14,792 bases of DNA. Origin: Ignavibacteriota bacterium (GTDB lineage: Bacteria; Bacteroidota; Ignavibacteria; Tepidaquicellales; Tepidaquicellaceae). Below, piece after piece: positions 14,686 to 14,792 of the stretch. Position numbers and translations under genes: made by a program. The stretch lies in assembly GCA_003135995.1 (NCBI GenBank), contig PNBM01000145.1, positions 1,764 through 16,555 of the forward strand, in the 5' to 3' direction. Numbering within the stretch: the stretch's first letter is position 1; each line of letters begins with the position of its first letter. A model generated the notes under the pieces. The model was not told the origin of the DNA and searched no databases. It saw nothing but the letters and a program-made list of their open reading frames with translations.

Positions 14686-14792
14686 CGTTCCCAATCCTGA
14701 AACGATCCTGATATTCATCAGGATAAAGTTCAGGAGAGTTCGGGAACGAGTCTTAAAACAAAAAAAACATTCCCAATCCTGAAACAAGTTCA
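14686..14792. repeat. Nested inverted repeat (GTTCCC family) and the start of a second copy
   Basis: Outer arms CGTTCCC (14686-14692) and GGGAACG (14742-14748) enclose TCCTGAA/TTCAGGA, which encloses ATCCTGAT-ATTC-ATCAGGAT (14705-14724). TTCCCAATCCTGAAAC (14689-14704) recurs at 14770-14785, where a second copy is cut by the window end. No coding sequence. Confidence 0.7.

Larger units (their letters stand above)
14364..14792. other. Non-coding right end of the window, made largely of repeats
   Basis: About 430 bp without a believable gene. It contains the heptamer array, a GC-rich palindrome and the nested inverted repeat listed separately, plus two ATGCTGAAT words near 14520 and 14542. Confidence 0.7.

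Overview
The window looks like a low-GC chromosome segment from the Bacteroidota/Chlorobiota/Ignavibacteriota side of bacteria. The hints are an S46 dipeptidyl peptidase (a family centred on that group), AT-rich DNA, genes that mostly lack Shine-Dalgarno sites, and intergenic spaces full of short palindromes and heptamer repeats. A separate SdhC plus SdhD, rather than one large fused cytochrome b, fits Ignavibacteria-like lineages better than typical Bacteroidetes. This placement is an inference. Every gene I can support is on the minus strand, so transcription runs from high to low coordinates.

Layout, left to right. (1) 1-1433: the 5' two-thirds or so of a reverse transcriptase gene of the Abi/UG (defence) kind, starting at TTG 21 nt behind the sdhB stop and leaving the window. 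(2) 1455-4777: a complete succinate dehydrogenase operon, transcribed sdhC-sdhD-sdhA-sdhB. A perfect 20-nt inverted repeat flanks sdhD. (3) 4978-7074: a secreted S46 dipeptidyl peptidase with a terminator-like hairpin behind it. (4) about 7260-12860: an AT-rich accessory island bracketed by two copies of the same palindromic repeat. It holds an orphan HTH antitoxin-like gene, remnants of an HTH gene and of what may be a restriction endonuclease, a small unknown gene, an HNH endonuclease, a GHKL-ATPase/PD-(D/E)XK nuclease fusion, and a TIR-like/deoxyribosyltransferase-like protein. (5) 12876-14363: a cupin and a zinc alcohol dehydrogenase, both ordinary metabolic genes. (6) 14364-14792: non-coding DNA made of repeats.

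How it fits together: SdhCDAB is the membrane succinate:quinone oxidoreductase (complex II). The reverse transcriptase behind it and the 7.3-12.9 kb island read as accessory defence-type DNA inserted around housekeeping genes. The best candidates for an undescribed system are the nucleotide-processing-like protein (11524-12375) followed by the GHKL ATPase-nuclease (9535-11364), perhaps with the HNH nuclease and its small partner downstream. No defence activity can be proven from sequence alone. No tRNA, rRNA, CRISPR array, integrase or transposase was seen.
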